Positions 13,711 through 20,868 of a DNA stretch of 24,283 bases are shown piece after piece (positions within the stretch are counted from its first letter, which is position 1; every line of letters begins with the position of its first letter). The stretch is from positions 1 to 24,283 of the IMG/VR virus record IMGVR_UViG_3300018432_000568; one strand, written 5' to 3'. A program made the position numbers and the translations under genes. The DNA is from a virus. The notes under the pieces are model-generated. The model did not search any database and had not been told where the DNA came from. It saw only the letters and a program-made list of their open reading frames with translations.

Positions 13711-14102
13711 GCTACGGGCTCGCGAGCTACGGGGCCGAGTCGTACGGGCTCGGTGAAGACGAGGGCGCGGGGCCGCTGATCTACGGCTGGATCCCAAGCG
13801 CCGGGCTTCAGATCTCGCGGCTCGATTGGGTCGGCTTTACGGTGACCTCGAAGCGACCGCTCGTCTCTGTCGTCGCACGAGTCATCTATAGGTCTGGCAT
13901 CACGGAGACGATCTACGACAGCAACAGCGGTGGTCACTTCTCGGGTCTGTACTGGCGCGGCAGTGCATCGATCGTGATCGCAGCCGGGATTCGCATCGTG
14001 TGTCGGCGATCGGGCGGCTGGCCCGCTGCGACGTTTCGACTGCATGTGCGGGCCGTCGACGATCGCGGTCGAGCGGCGATCGGGCAAGGGGACTACGCAT
14101 GA
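13707..14102 (+). CDS. Beta-rich hypothetical structural protein (131 aa)
   Basis: A 131-residue protein starting in an ATGA overlap. The N-terminus is Tyr/Gly-rich (SYGLASYGAESYGLG). The rest has alternating strands (LDWVGFTVTSKRPLVSVVA, GLYWRGSASIVIAAGIRIV, TFRLHVRAVD), like a small Ig-like or jelly-roll domain. I do not recognise it. It is coupled to the gp25-like wedge gene, so a baseplate role is likely but inferred from context. Confidence 0.72.
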   Translation: MSYGLASYGAESYGLGEDEGAGPLIYGWIPSAGLQISRLDWVGFTVTSKRPLVSVVARVIYRSGITETIYDSNSGGHFSGLYWRGSASIVIAAGIRIVCRRSGGWPAATFRLHVRAVDDRGRAAIGQGDYA

Positions 14103-14593
14103 GCGCACCGACTTGGCAGATCCTACCGGACCCGATCACGCCGGACCTCGAGAGCCCCGTGATCATGCACGCCGACACCGGGCGAGCGATCTCAGTCGGC
14201 TTCGCGGGCCGAGGGTTGACCGTACCGTTTCAGCGCGACGGCAAATCGGACTTCAGAGCGGGCAGCTCGGCCGAGCTAACGCGGTCGGCGGTCTCGCTCG
14301 TGCTCGGCACGATCTGCGGCTCAGGAACAACCCAGGGCGAGCTGCCGTGGCGAACTGAGTTCGGATCGCTCGTGCACCTCTTGCGCTTGCGCGTGAATAG
14401 CCCCGCTCTGGCCGAGTTGTCTCGAAGCCTGATCGCGCAAGCGCTCGCTCGGTGGGTGCCATGGGTGCAGATCCGCCGAATCGAAGTGAGCGTGCAAGAC
14501 GACCGACATACGGTCCGCATCGCCTACGATTCGGTCGATCCATCGGGCCGTGTGTTGGTGCCCGGACTGGAGACGCAGGTCGCGCTCGGATAG
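14099..14593 (+). CDS. Baseplate wedge protein, gp25/gpW-like
   Basis: A 164-residue protein of the GPW/gp25 family, which forms the inner ring of contractile baseplates and starts sheath assembly. Recognisable are the SSAELTRSAVSLVLGTICGS helix, the ELPWRTEFGSLVHLLR segment (the 'GE....P.FG..L..L.F' signature), an ALAELSRSLIAQALARW helix, and the IRRIEVSV and RIAYDSVDPSG closing strands. The start is taken at the ATG at 14099 in an ATGA overlap, not the longer upstream frame from 14000. J follows after a 30-base gap that holds dyad copy 2. Confidence 0.87.
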   Translation: MSAPTWQILPDPITPDLESPVIMHADTGRAISVGFAGRGLTVPFQRDGKSDFRAGSSAELTRSAVSLVLGTICGSGTTQGELPWRTEFGSLVHLLRLRVNSPALAELSRSLIAQALARWVPWVQIRRIEVSVQDDRHTVRIAYDSVDPSGRVLVPGLETQVALG

Positions 14594-14596
14594 CCT
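14591..14596 (+). promoter_or_regulatory. Candidate -10 box TAGCCT before baseplate J gene
   Basis: TAGCCT with the same following C as the box at 2507. It overlaps the gp25 stop codon (TAG) and lies 27 bases before the TTG start at 14624. The dyad motif lies between box and start, on the opposite arrangement to copy 1. No -35 box found. Low confidence. Confidence 0.2.
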
Positions 14597-14603
14597 CGCA
14601 GTT

Positions 14604-14621
14604 TGTAACCCCGGGGCCACA
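14604..14621. repeat. Dyad motif copy 2 (inverted), TGTAACCCCGGGGCCACA
   Basis: Exact reverse complement of copy 1 at 2481-2498; with flanks the match is 22 bases (14603-14624). It fills the gap between the gp25-like gene and baseplate J and ends two bases before the TTG start codon. As RNA this orientation has two A-C mismatches, so it pairs worse than copies 1 and 3, which favours a role as DNA. Confidence 0.7.
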
Positions 14622-14623
14622 TC

Positions 14624-16117
14624 TTGAGTCTGATCCGACCATCGCTCGACTACACCTCGAAGGACTTCGACGCTCTGCGCGCGAGGCTCTTCAATCTGGT
14701 CGACTCAGCGTTCCCTGAGTGGACCGAAAAGCAGGTAGCCAACTTCGGCAATCTGCTCGTCGAGATGTTCGCATTCACAGGCGACGTGCTCGGCTACTAC
14801 CAAGACTCGCAAGCCAAAGAGAGCCGATGGTCGCAGGCGCGGTTGCGGCGCTCGATGCTCGGGCTCGTCAAGCTCATCGGTTTCAGCGCTCGAGGTACGA
14901 GCGCGGCAACGGCCGACATCACGCTGCAGCTTGCCGCCCCTCCGGTCGGCTCGGTGACGATCGAGATCGGCGATACGTTTCGCACGCTCGAGGCGGCCGA
15001 CGCGATCGTGTTCCAGGCGATCACAAGTGCCGTGATTGCTGCCGGCGCGGATCCGCCTGTTGCGACTCTCACGGTCGAGCACAGCGCTCCGAGCAACGAG
15101 GTCGTGCAGTCGACCGAGTTAGCGGATCAAGAGTACATGCTCAACGATTCGCCCTTTCTCGATGGCTCGCTCGCGATTCTGGCAAGCGATGGCCCGTACA
15201 CGCTCGTCGAGGACCTGCTTAGCTCGACGGCGATCAACAAGCACGCGACGGTCACGGTCGACGAAAACGATCGGGCTCACGTGCGATTCGGCAACGGCTC
15301 TCTCGGGTCGATCCCGACGGGCGCGATCACCTTCGTCTACAAGACGGGCGGCGGCTCGCGCGGCAACGTCGAACAAAACTCGATCCGGCGACCGGGCAAG
15401 GCCTACGTCGACACGTTCGGCAACGCGGTCAACGTGACGGTCTCCAACCCTCAGAAGGCGTCGGGCGGTCTCGAGCGGCAGACGGTCGAGGGCATCCGGG
15501 GAAGCGCTCCTAGAAGCTTGAGGGTGCCTACGCGGACCGTGTGCCGAGAGGATTACGAGATCAACGCTCTGCGCGTCTCGGGCGTGGCGCGCGCTCTCAT
15601 GGTGAGCAACGACGAGAAGCCGAGCGTTCGAGAAAATCAGGGCGAGCTGTACATCGTGCCATCAGGCGGCGGCGCACCCTCGTTGTCGATGATCGAGGCG
15701 GTCATTCACATGTGCACCGTGACCTATCCCAACTCGATCACGTTTCGCTTGCATGTGTTCGGCGCGGTGTACCTCCCGATCAACGTGAGCGCGCGAGTGC
15801 ATCTCGCTCGAGGCGCAACGCCGGGCGTCGTCGGACCCGCGGTTCGAGCGGCGCTCGCGAAATTCTTTGCAACGCTCGCGCCCGATGGATCCGACAACCC
15901 GTCGATCGACTTCGGCTTCTACCTCGACGGCGCGCTCGCATGGAGCGACATCTTCAACGCGGTTCGAGACACGCCGGGCGTTCGAAAGATCGACGACGGC
16001 TACAGCGCTTTCACGCTCAACGGTCAAGACGACGATGTCGACGTACTGCCTCAACAGTTTCCAATCTTGGGCACGGTCACTCTCGTCGATGCCAAAACCG
16101 GGATCCCGTTGCCGTGA
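14624..16117 (+). CDS. Baseplate J-like protein (gp6-like wedge)
   Basis: A 497-residue baseplate_J family protein that forms the wedge ring around the hub. Supporting features are an N-terminal LDYTSKDFDALRARLFNL helix, ANFGNLLVEMFAFTGDVLGYYQD and the RLRRSMLGLVKLIGF helix; a central barrel with VRFGNGSLGSIPTGAITFVY and GSRGNV; an RTVCREDYEINALRVSGVARA segment; and an alpha/beta C-terminus with RVHLARGATPGVVGPAVRA and AWSDIFNAVRDTPGV. The start is a TTG at 14624 with no clear Shine-Dalgarno, preceded by dyad copy 2. A GTGA overlap leads to the next gene. Confidence 0.9.
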   Translation: MSLIRPSLDYTSKDFDALRARLFNLVDSAFPEWTEKQVANFGNLLVEMFAFTGDVLGYYQDSQAKESRWSQARLRRSMLGLVKLIGFSARGTSAATADITLQLAAPPVGSVTIEIGDTFRTLEAADAIVFQAITSAVIAAGADPPVATLTVEHSAPSNEVVQSTELADQEYMLNDSPFLDGSLAILASDGPYTLVEDLLSSTAINKHATVTVDENDRAHVRFGNGSLGSIPTGAITFVYKTGGGSRGNVEQNSIRRPGKAYVDTFGNAVNVTVSNPQKASGGLERQTVEGIRGSAPRSLRVPTRTVCREDYEINALRVSGVARALMVSNDEKPSVRENQGELYIVPSGGGAPSLSMIEAVIHMCTVTYPNSITFRLHVFGAVYLPINVSARVHLARGATPGVVGPAVRAALAKFFATLAPDGSDNPSIDFGFYLDGALAWSDIFNAVRDTPGVRKIDDGYSAFTLNGQDDDVDVLPQQFPILGTVTLVDAKTGIPLP

Positions 16118-16929
16118 TCGCGAATCCCTCGTACGAAATCGCGATCGAGGGCGGGCCTTCTGGGATCGCGGACGGCTGGCTCGGCATCACGATTGGATCG
16201 CTCGAGGAGACCGCCGAATTCAACGGCGACCTCGGCCTCGCGTTCGCAGGCTACGAAACGTTTGAGCACGGTTGGGGCTCGAGCGATCCGCAAGAGCTGC
16301 TTTTCGGGGACGCTGCATTTCATCTCGACTCGCGTCTCGAGCGATTCGAGACGCGGTGGTCGCCTCTCGACGATCAACAGACGATGATCCTCACGGGGCT
16401 CTCGGCTGCAGTCTTCTCGACACCGGCGCAGACGTTCGAGCCCTTCGAGGATGGTTGGAAGATCCTCGATGCGACTCTGTCTTTCGTGCTCGGACCGACC
16501 GCAGCGCTACCGGTCGAGAGCTTCAGTGATTGGGCTCCAGCGGCGAGCGTGCTTGGCCCGACGGCCGCTGCAGCGTTTGGCACTGCAGGTCTCGGCACGA
16601 GCCCGGCTTCGCCCTCTGCGGTGGAACACTTCGAGCTGCGAGCGCGGCATCTCGTGACGGTCGATGCCGACGAAAACAGCGTACGAGCTGTGTTCCCCGC
16701 TGTGTTTGCATTCGTGACGGGCGATGCCGTGACGTTCGCGGTCGAGCGGGGCGAGCTACCCTCGCCGATCTCTGAAACCGAAACGTACCTCGTCGATCTC
16801 GGCGTGCACGTCGACAAGCTCACGATCCGAACGGCTGCAGACGCGGACGAAGTTGAGATCACAGACTACGGGTCCGGAGTGCACTACCTGATCGCGGATC
16901 CTGGTAGGTTCTGGCTCGACTCGTTGTGA
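16114..16929 (+). CDS. Repeat-containing structural protein, unknown (271 aa)
   Basis: A 271-residue protein with a GTG start in a GTGA overlap with the J gene. Residues about 40-180 contain a loosely repeated motif with an aromatic-acid-Trp core: YETFEHGWGSS, LERFETRWSPL, FEPFEDGWKIL, VESFSDWAPA, VEHFEL, at intervals of about 28-40 residues and interspersed with FVLGPTAALP and LGPTAAAAFG. The C-terminus is a separate beta-rich domain (AVFAFVTGDAVTFAV, ETYLVDLGVHVDKLTI). The genomic position is that of a baseplate-attached virion protein. No family is recognised. Confidence 0.75.
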   Translation: MIANPSYEIAIEGGPSGIADGWLGITIGSLEETAEFNGDLGLAFAGYETFEHGWGSSDPQELLFGDAAFHLDSRLERFETRWSPLDDQQTMILTGLSAAVFSTPAQTFEPFEDGWKILDATLSFVLGPTAALPVESFSDWAPAASVLGPTAAAAFGTAGLGTSPASPSAVEHFELRARHLVTVDADENSVRAVFPAVFAFVTGDAVTFAVERGELPSPISETETYLVDLGVHVDKLTIRTAADADEVEITDYGSGVHYLIADPGRFWLDSL

Positions 16930-16957
16930 AACCTCTGCGCGGATAGATGGGACACAC

Positions 16958-17689
16958 ATGGCCTCACTCGATTGGTCGCCTCTCAGCGGAGGACTGACAG
17001 ACAGCACGGTCAAGCGAGGCGCGACAGCGGGCGCAACACCTCCGAACGGCGGCGGCTCGTATGTGTACGGCATGCACTCGATCGCCAATGTCGCGGGCAC
17101 GGTCGGGCTCAACTGCGTATTGAGCGACTTCAATCCGACCGCGAAGGGCGGCCGGATCACGGGCGCGTTGCGGCGTGCTGTTGTCGGCGGCGCGAGCGGC
17201 TTCGCTCCGTTCTTCTTCATGATGGCCGAAGGCGACGACGTCTCAGATGTCGCGTACATCCTCGGCATGTCGGACGAAGCGGCGTCTCACATCGAGTTGC
17301 GCAAGGGATCGATCGCGCAAGGGCTGCCGGATGCCGCCGTCGATCCCGATGCGCAACCGAACATCCTGATGCGCTCGACCGATACGTGGCAGCAAGACAC
17401 TTGGCAACACTTGCGACTCGACGTCGTAGCGCAAGGCAACGGCGATGTGCTTCTGCAGGTCTATCGCTCAGATCTTCTGACGCGACCGGTGCACTCGCCG
17501 ATCTGGACGCTCGTGCCTGGCATGGAAGGCCCGTTTCATCCATCGGTGATCGGCTTCGTCGATGACTCGCTCGGCATCAACACGGGATCGGCGCCGCTCG
17601 TCGGTGGTCGCGTCGGATTCGGCGCGCGATTCGAGACCGCCAATCGCGTCTGCTATTTCGATCACGTGAGCCTCGAACGCCAACTTTGA
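16958..17689 (+). CDS. Lectin/LamG-like virion protein, unknown ligand
   Basis: A 243-residue protein. Its ATG is preceded by GGGA at 16948-16951, a weak Shine-Dalgarno. The arrangement of strands (SYVYGMHSIANVAGTVGLNC, FAPFFFMMAEGDDVSDVAYI, HIELRKGSI, DTWQHLRLDVVAQGNGDVLL) and the closing GRVGFGARFETANRVCYFDH resemble phage proteins with a concanavalin-like sandwich that often end 'FD.v.v'. Substrate and exact family cannot be named. It lies between J and I, so it is probably attached to the baseplate or fibre root. Confidence 0.65.
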   Translation: MASLDWSPLSGGLTDSTVKRGATAGATPPNGGGSYVYGMHSIANVAGTVGLNCVLSDFNPTAKGGRITGALRRAVVGGASGFAPFFFMMAEGDDVSDVAYILGMSDEAASHIELRKGSIAQGLPDAAVDPDAQPNILMRSTDTWQQDTWQHLRLDVVAQGNGDVLLQVYRSDLLTRPVHSPIWTLVPGMEGPFHPSVIGFVDDSLGINTGSAPLVGGRVGFGARFETANRVCYFDHVSLERQL

Positions 17690-17699
17690 TCGAGGTGGT

Positions 17700-18095
17700 T
17701 TGAACGTCTTCGACAAGGATCTCGGTGTTCATCAGGGTCGCATCGCAGCGGCTGGCGCGGTCGCGGGCGGTTTCGTCTACGAGCTGGGCCATGCGTTGCT
17801 TGCGGACGTCAACGTCGCACCGGGCGACTCGCATGAGGTCTCGCAGACCTTCGTGCACGCTGCCGGCATGCGAGTATTGAGCGCGCACGTTCGCATCGTC
17901 ACTCCGCAAGAGTTGCCCGTCGGGCATGCGTGGGTCTTTTCGGTCTGGCTCAACAATCGGAGGATGTTCTCGAGGGCGCTCTTTGCTGCGAAGCGAGTGC
18001 TCGTGCTCGACGACATGCGGGTGAGTCTGGCGAACGTGTTCGACGCCCCGGCGATGAACACGATCGTGTTTCGTTTGGAGCTTGAGGCAACGTGA
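17700..18095 (+). CDS. Hypothetical structural protein (131 aa), TTG start
   Basis: A 131-residue protein. The TTG at 17700 is chosen because a strong Shine-Dalgarno-like GAGGTGG (17692-17698) lies directly upstream and the product overlaps the next gene by four bases. It is beta-rich (DVNVAPGDSHEVSQTFVH, RVLSAHVRIVTPQEL, HAWVFSVWLNNRRMF, TIVFRLELEAT). I do not recognise it. The close coupling to the gpI-like gene suggests that its product works with it. Confidence 0.7.
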   Translation: MNVFDKDLGVHQGRIAAAGAVAGGFVYELGHALLADVNVAPGDSHEVSQTFVHAAGMRVLSAHVRIVTPQELPVGHAWVFSVWLNNRRMFSRALFAAKRVLVLDDMRVSLANVFDAPAMNTIVFRLELEAT

Positions 18096-19552
18096 GACTG
18101 CCATCGATACAGCTCGACGCGATCGTAGAGTCGGCGTCTGTCGGCGTCGATCGGCTGATCGCGAATCGCAATCCGCAACCCGATGAAGTGCAGGTCGGGC
18201 TACGTCGCGCAATCGAGTTTGATCACATCACGCTCGCAGGTGTCGCGCCGTCCGGTAATGACTTCGTGATCTCGGTCGCAGGCGGCGTCGTGTTTGACGG
18301 CGTCGAGTTTCTTCACGGCTGGACTGGATACGACGACGGCGACAGCGACAGTGCGATCCCCGGAGTTCGGCACTTCGTCTTGTACCCGCCGATCGACTAC
18401 GTGAACGGCGATCGCGTCGTCGTGCTCGTTGCCGTGCAGGGCGATGCACCGGTGACTTGGAGCTTCGTCGCGCACGACTACGCCGCGCCGCTGATCATCG
18501 AAGCGCTTGCGATCGATGCGATGCGCGTGCGCGTGAGTTTCGGCGAGCCGGTGTCGATGGTGAGCGCTGCGATCGAGAGCGATGCGCTCAACCCTGCGAG
18601 CTACGTGATCGAACGCTCGACGCGACCGGCTGCGACACCGCAAGTCGTGAGCGTCGAACGCCTCAGCGATTCGAGCGTGGTGCTCACGACGTCGTTCGAG
18701 CTGACATTCGGCGCCGGCTACATGCTCGTCGTGAGTGAAGTCGGCGACGAGTTCGGCAACCGGATTACGCCGCCGAACAACGTGTTCGAGTTCGTCGGCT
18801 TTCTGCCGCCATGGCCCGCGGGTCGACGCTTTCTGCTCCACGATTTTGTTCCGGCATACACGCTCGCGGCGGACTCGTCTGGCGATCTGCGGTTGTTCCT
18901 CGGTTGCCTGCAAGACAGCGTCAACGTGCTGCTCTACGCGATCGACAGATGGGCCGAGATCCTCGATCCGGATCTCGCACCCGAGTCGTTTCTCGACGCG
19001 ATGCTCGAGGACCTCGGCAACCCGTTTGCCTTCGAGTTGGATGTCACGGACAAGCGCAAGCTCGCCAAGCTGCTCGTCCGCATTTATCAGCTCAAGGGCA
19101 CGCAAAAGGGTATTCGCGATGTCGTGCGATTTTTCCTCGGCATCGAGGTCACGATCGAGACCTTCAACGGCGTTGGCTGGCGCCTCGGTTACGATCGACT
19201 TTCGTCGGAGATGAATGTCGCAGCACCTAACCCGATCATCATCGGCGCGGGCAGCCGAGCGACGTACTCGTTTCGCGTGCGTACCGAGCAGATTCTGACG
19301 GCGGATCAACGGGCTCGGATTCACACGATCGCGACGTACATGAAGGGCGCAGCGGAACACCTCGTCGGGGTGCGCGATGGATCGCCGGTGGTGATCCCGC
19401 CCGAGTATTGGACTCTCGGGATCACGTCGCTCGGCTACGCGGCGATCTCTGCCTTTGTGCCGAGCGACGTGCCGATCGGCGCGCTCCTGTACGATGACGG
19501 CTCGGCACTTCTCGACGACGCGGACGGTGTCTCTTTCCTGTTGGATGGTTGA
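18092..19552 (+). CDS. Tail protein I family (P2 gpI-like) with Ig-like insertion
   Basis: A 486-residue protein with a GTG start in a GTGA overlap. Residues about 293-365 carry the conserved core of the P2 gpI / 'phage tail protein domain' family: DPDLAPESFLDAMLEDLGNP, KRKLAKLLVRIYQLKGTQKG and RDVVRFFLGIEVTIETF with GWRLG. This protein links baseplate wedge and tail fibres. Residues about 133-235 form an inserted Ig-like strand domain (ALAIDAMRVRVSFGEPVSM, GYMLVVSEVGDEFGNRI), so the protein is longer than P2 gpI (about 176 residues). The C-terminal tail ALLYDDGSALLDDADG resembles the tail of the 54-residue protein at 10052 and is directly followed by a fibre gene. Confidence 0.85.
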   Translation: MRLPSIQLDAIVESASVGVDRLIANRNPQPDEVQVGLRRAIEFDHITLAGVAPSGNDFVISVAGGVVFDGVEFLHGWTGYDDGDSDSAIPGVRHFVLYPPIDYVNGDRVVVLVAVQGDAPVTWSFVAHDYAAPLIIEALAIDAMRVRVSFGEPVSMVSAAIESDALNPASYVIERSTRPAATPQVVSVERLSDSSVVLTTSFELTFGAGYMLVVSEVGDEFGNRITPPNNVFEFVGFLPPWPAGRRFLLHDFVPAYTLAADSSGDLRLFLGCLQDSVNVLLYAIDRWAEILDPDLAPESFLDAMLEDLGNPFAFELDVTDKRKLAKLLVRIYQLKGTQKGIRDVVRFFLGIEVTIETFNGVGWRLGYDRLSSEMNVAAPNPIIIGAGSRATYSFRVRTEQILTADQRARIHTIATYMKGAAEHLVGVRDGSPVVIPPEYWTLGITSLGYAAISAFVPSDVPIGALLYDDGSALLDDADGVSFLLDG

Positions 19553-19559
19553 GGTCGCA

Positions 19560-20645
19560 ATGCCTGATAACGCACCCCTCTCGACGCGGCTCAATCCGAC
19601 ACTCGTCTATGACGGGGCGTATGGCGTCAGCCCTCTCGTGCTCAATGAGATTGAAGCCGCTGGCAGCGCTGCAGAAGCAGCATCGGTCGCCGCTGGCGAG
19701 GCAATGACTGCCGCTGGCGAGGCAATGACGGCCGCTGGCGAAGCGGCAACGGCTGCTAGCGACGCGAGTGCAGGCGCGGACGTCGCGTACACGACTGCAA
19801 TGAATGCCGCTGCCGCTGCCGCGGCAGCACATCTAGCGGCGACCGATGCGATGGTCGCGGCGACCGCGGCGCTTGCCGCAGCGCTCGCTGTCATCACGCC
19901 GGTGTCTGAGTTTTGGGCAAGGCCGGCAGTCGCGCATGCGAACAACCAAGAGTTCGACAGCCCTGTCTTGCCGCCTTGGACCCTGTTCAATCTCAGCTCG
20001 ACAGGCGTCGGCGTAGGTACAGCGGGCACGCTCGTTACGACGCCGCCCGCTGACTTGACGACAGACCTCACGGGCGCGCAGACACGGCTCATCGCAAACG
20101 GGAAACGTTCGTGGCTGCACATGCAGACCTCGAACGATGGGTTGTTTCGCTTCTACGGTTTCAAAATGACGTTGTTGCCGCGGCACGTGTTCCGCGCGCG
20201 ACTCGCCACCATGTTCGGATCGTGGGCATCGGCGCCGACGGCATACGCGGGCGACGTCGAATTGTGCGTCGCATGCGACAACGGAGCGAACGCACCGAGC
20301 TTCGATGCCGCTGGCGTGCGTATGGGATGGGCGTCCGGCTTGTTGTCGGCCCGGTACCACTCAGGAGGTGTCACGCAAACCGCGGCATCCTGGTTGTCGA
20401 CGCCGACTTCAGAGCACGAAGTCATGCTGATCAAGTCTCCGACTGGAAAGTGGATGTTCGCAGTGCGCGACGCTGCAACCACGCATTATCTCGGGCAGGT
20501 CGACTTCGCAGGCGCGCTCGAGAATCAATCGGTCTGGGTTGGCTTCCGATTCGCGGGCAAGGGCGACTTGCCAGATGCCATCAATCGGCACATGTCCGCC
20601 GACTACTATCGGCAGCAAGACGATCACGCGGGGCTCTATCTCTGA
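19560..20645 (+). CDS. Tail fibre with Ala-rich stalk and lectin-like C-terminus
   Basis: A 361-residue protein starting at the ATG at 19560, with Shine-Dalgarno GAGG at 19551-19554. Residues 8-35 (with NPTLVYDGAYGVSPL and VLNEIEAAG) align with the N-terminus of the fibre at 10232, suggesting a common attachment domain. Residues about 36-120 are an Ala-rich stalk containing three 7-residue AAGEAMT-type repeats. Residues about 125-361 look like a lectin-type sandwich (VYRFYGFKMTL-type strands, DVELCVACDNG, EVMLIKSPTGKWMFAV, SVWVGFRFAGKGD). It follows the gpI-like gene directly, the standard place for a fibre. Ligand unknown. Confidence 0.78.
   Translation: MPDNAPLSTRLNPTLVYDGAYGVSPLVLNEIEAAGSAAEAASVAAGEAMTAAGEAMTAAGEAATAASDASAGADVAYTTAMNAAAAAAAAHLAATDAMVAATAALAAALAVITPVSEFWARPAVAHANNQEFDSPVLPPWTLFNLSSTGVGVGTAGTLVTTPPADLTTDLTGAQTRLIANGKRSWLHMQTSNDGLFRFYGFKMTLLPRHVFRARLATMFGSWASAPTAYAGDVELCVACDNGANAPSFDAAGVRMGWASGLLSARYHSGGVTQTAASWLSTPTSEHEVMLIKSPTGKWMFAVRDAATTHYLGQVDFAGALENQSVWVGFRFAGKGDLPDAINRHMSADYYRQQDDHAGLYL
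19689..19751 (+). repeat. Three 21-bp tandem coding repeats (Ala/Glu stalk)
   Basis: Three consecutive 21-bp units, GCCGCTGGCGAGGCAATGAC followed by T or G, at 19689-19709, 19710-19730 and 19731-19751. The first two differ by one base; the third is diverged. They encode AAGEAMT / AAGEAMT / AAGEAAT, and are in frame, so copy number changes would alter stalk length by seven residues without breaking the gene. Confidence 0.85.
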
Positions 20646-20653
20646 CGCGCAGA

Positions 20654-20794
20654 TCACTCGCGGCCGAGGATCTGCCGAAACTCGAGATCGTTGCCGATGA
20701 AGAGGTGATTCGAGGGCGGGCCGAAGTAGATCCAGAGCCACACGGCGAGCGCGAGAGCCGCTAGCGCGGCGACGATCTGCAGTGCTGTCTTCAT
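20654..20794 (-). CDS. Small single-span membrane protein on the opposite strand (46 aa)
   Basis: The only plausible gene on the - strand. From an ATG complementary to 20792-20794 the frame runs to a TGA at 20654-20656. It has a short N-terminus (MKTA), one strong membrane span at about residues 5-26 (LQIVAALAALALAVWLWIYF), then a hydrophilic tail (GPPSNHLFIGNDLEFRQILG). A longer in-frame start at 20860 exists but adds a basic non-hydrophobic stretch. It is convergent with the fibre gene 19560 and its stop lies eight bases after that gene ends. Upstream GAAG is a poor Shine-Dalgarno. It could be an independently expressed moron or an intergenic coincidence. No family recognised. Confidence 0.45.
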   Translation of the reverse strand: MKTALQIVAALAALALAVWLWIYFGPPSNHLFIGNDLEFRQILGRE

Positions 20795-20814
20795 TCTTCG
20801 ACGGTGCCCCGATG

Positions 20815-20844
20815 TTGGTTCCCTGAACAGGCGGCGGTCATAGT
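20815..20844 (+). promoter_or_regulatory. Candidate sigma70-like promoter before the fibre/spike gene
   Basis: TTGGTT (20815-20820) and CATAGT (20839-20844) are separated by 18 bp, matching three and four of six consensus positions. The following fibre gene at 20869 is separated from the upstream operon by the minus-strand ORF, so a fresh promoter would make sense. Weak evidence by eye only. Confidence 0.3.
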
Positions 20845-20868
20845 GCTCGTGAGATCCCAAGGCAAGAA

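Noticed and set aside
18200-19594. 464-residue minus-strand ORF
   Set aside because: It is antisense to the well-supported gpI-like gene, its product is an Arg/His/Asp/Glu-rich chain of the kind made by the reverse strand of TCG- and CGA-rich genes, and it has no domain pattern.
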